A program made the position numbers and the translations under genes. Shown here in pieces: positions 4,880-5,265 of a stretch of 5,265 bases of DNA; within the stretch, counting starts at the first letter, position 1; each line of letters begins with the position of its first letter. The stretch comes from Planctomycetaceae bacterium (GTDB lineage: Bacteria; Planctomycetota; Planctomycetia; Pirellulales; Thermoguttaceae), in the NCBI GenBank assembly GCA_031259095.1, contig JAIRLW010000448.1:1-5265 (forward strand), written 5' to 3'. The notes under the pieces were generated by a model. The model had not been told where the DNA came from. It saw nothing but the letters and a program-made list of their open reading frames with translations, and ran no database searches.

Positions 4880-5265
4880 ATGCTTGTTATTGTTGTTACA
4901 TTATTAATAACCTTGTGTTTAACGGGGGAAATTTTCTCAAATTCCCAACCCGATTTATCAGTTCCTGATCTGAAGGAAACTGAGGTAAGCGGACCGTATT
5001 GTGGAATTTATTCTTTAATCGCTTGTTTGGAAGTTTACGGTATTCATGCGGATTTGGAATCGCTTTTGTTACCGGAATATGTCGGGTCATTTCAGGGAAA
5101 CAGCGATAAAGAATTGATCGTTGCCGCAGAAAAATACGGACTTTATGGTAAAACTTACGGCAATCTGACATGGCAGGAATTGCAAAAATCGACTACGCCA
5201 ATGATTTTACATGTCCGCAGTTCTTACGCCGATCAAAAATTTAATCATTGGGTCGCTTTCCTTGG
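4880..5265 (+). CDS. exported C39-like cysteine peptidase domain protein, 5' part
   Basis: The frame is open to the window edge and gives 128 complete residues. ATG 4880 has an AGGA (4867-4870) 9 bases upstream. Residues 2-15 are hydrophobic (LVIVVTLLITLCLT), suggesting a signal peptide or membrane anchor. This N-terminus lacks a basic residue. An in-frame TTG at 4850 would add ten residues including a Lys, but it has no ribosome binding site. Residues about 37-128 resemble the papain-like C39 (double-glycine peptidase) fold. GPYCGIYSLIACLEVYG at 38-54 supplies the candidate nucleophile Cys41. PMILHV follows at 107-112, and NHWVAFL at 122-128 supplies the candidate catalytic His123. C39 domains usually cleave GG leader peptides as the N-terminal part of ABC exporters. 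Here the signal-like start places the domain outside the cytoplasm, so a different substrate is likely. An Asp after the His and any further domain lie beyond the edge. Confidence 0.8.
   Translation, partial: MLVIVVTLLITLCLTGEIFSNSQPDLSVPDLKETEVSGPYCGIYSLIACLEVYGIHADLESLLLPEYVGSFQGNSDKELIVAAEKYGLYGKTYGNLTWQELQKSTTPMILHVRSSYADQKFNHWVAFL

Noticed and set aside
4896..5171. 91-residue minus-strand open frame
   Set aside because: It is antisense to the C39-like gene, which has a better start, a ribosome binding site and a recognisable catalytic Cys/His pattern.

Overview
The window is AT-rich, about 40% GC in the genes and clearly lower between them. It reads as a bacterial chromosome segment, most likely from a host-associated or otherwise AT-rich planctomycete. 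That placement is inferred from memory of protein families and was not searched: the MutS N-terminus, the C-terminal half of the 78-residue minus-strand protein, and the exported C39-type domain at the right edge all resemble planctomycete proteins. Ribosome binding sites are mixed, clear for two genes and absent or weak for two others.

Layout. Positions 1-414 (+) hold the 3' end of an unrecognised gene whose reading frame runs into a tRNA gene on the other strand. Positions 353-987 (-) form a compact group read right to left: a 78-residue soluble protein, a 90-residue protein with two membrane spans, and, 8 bases after its stop, tRNA-Ala(UGC). Positions 988-1814 are a long AT-rich gap with no convincing gene but several inverted and direct repeats. 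Just before mutS it contains a more GC-rich block bounded by a 15-position inverted repeat. Positions 1815-4466 (+) encode a complete 883-residue MutS with all its motifs. Positions 4467-4879 are a second AT-rich gap, with a stem-loop after mutS, a 44-base near-perfect palindrome, and two promoter-like -35/-10 pairs leading to the last gene. From 4880 (+) to the window edge runs the start of a secreted or lipid-anchored C39-like cysteine peptidase domain protein.

The genes do not form one pathway. MutS is the mismatch-recognition ATPase of DNA repair, and its partner mutL is not in view. The tRNA-Ala group is divergent from mutS and separated from it by the large gap. The C39-like gene appears to have its own promoter. 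I see no integrase, transposase, CRISPR array or phage gene, and no strong sign of an undescribed multi-gene system. The points most worth checking are the inverted-repeat block upstream of mutS, the 44-base palindrome, and the gene that ends inside a tRNA.
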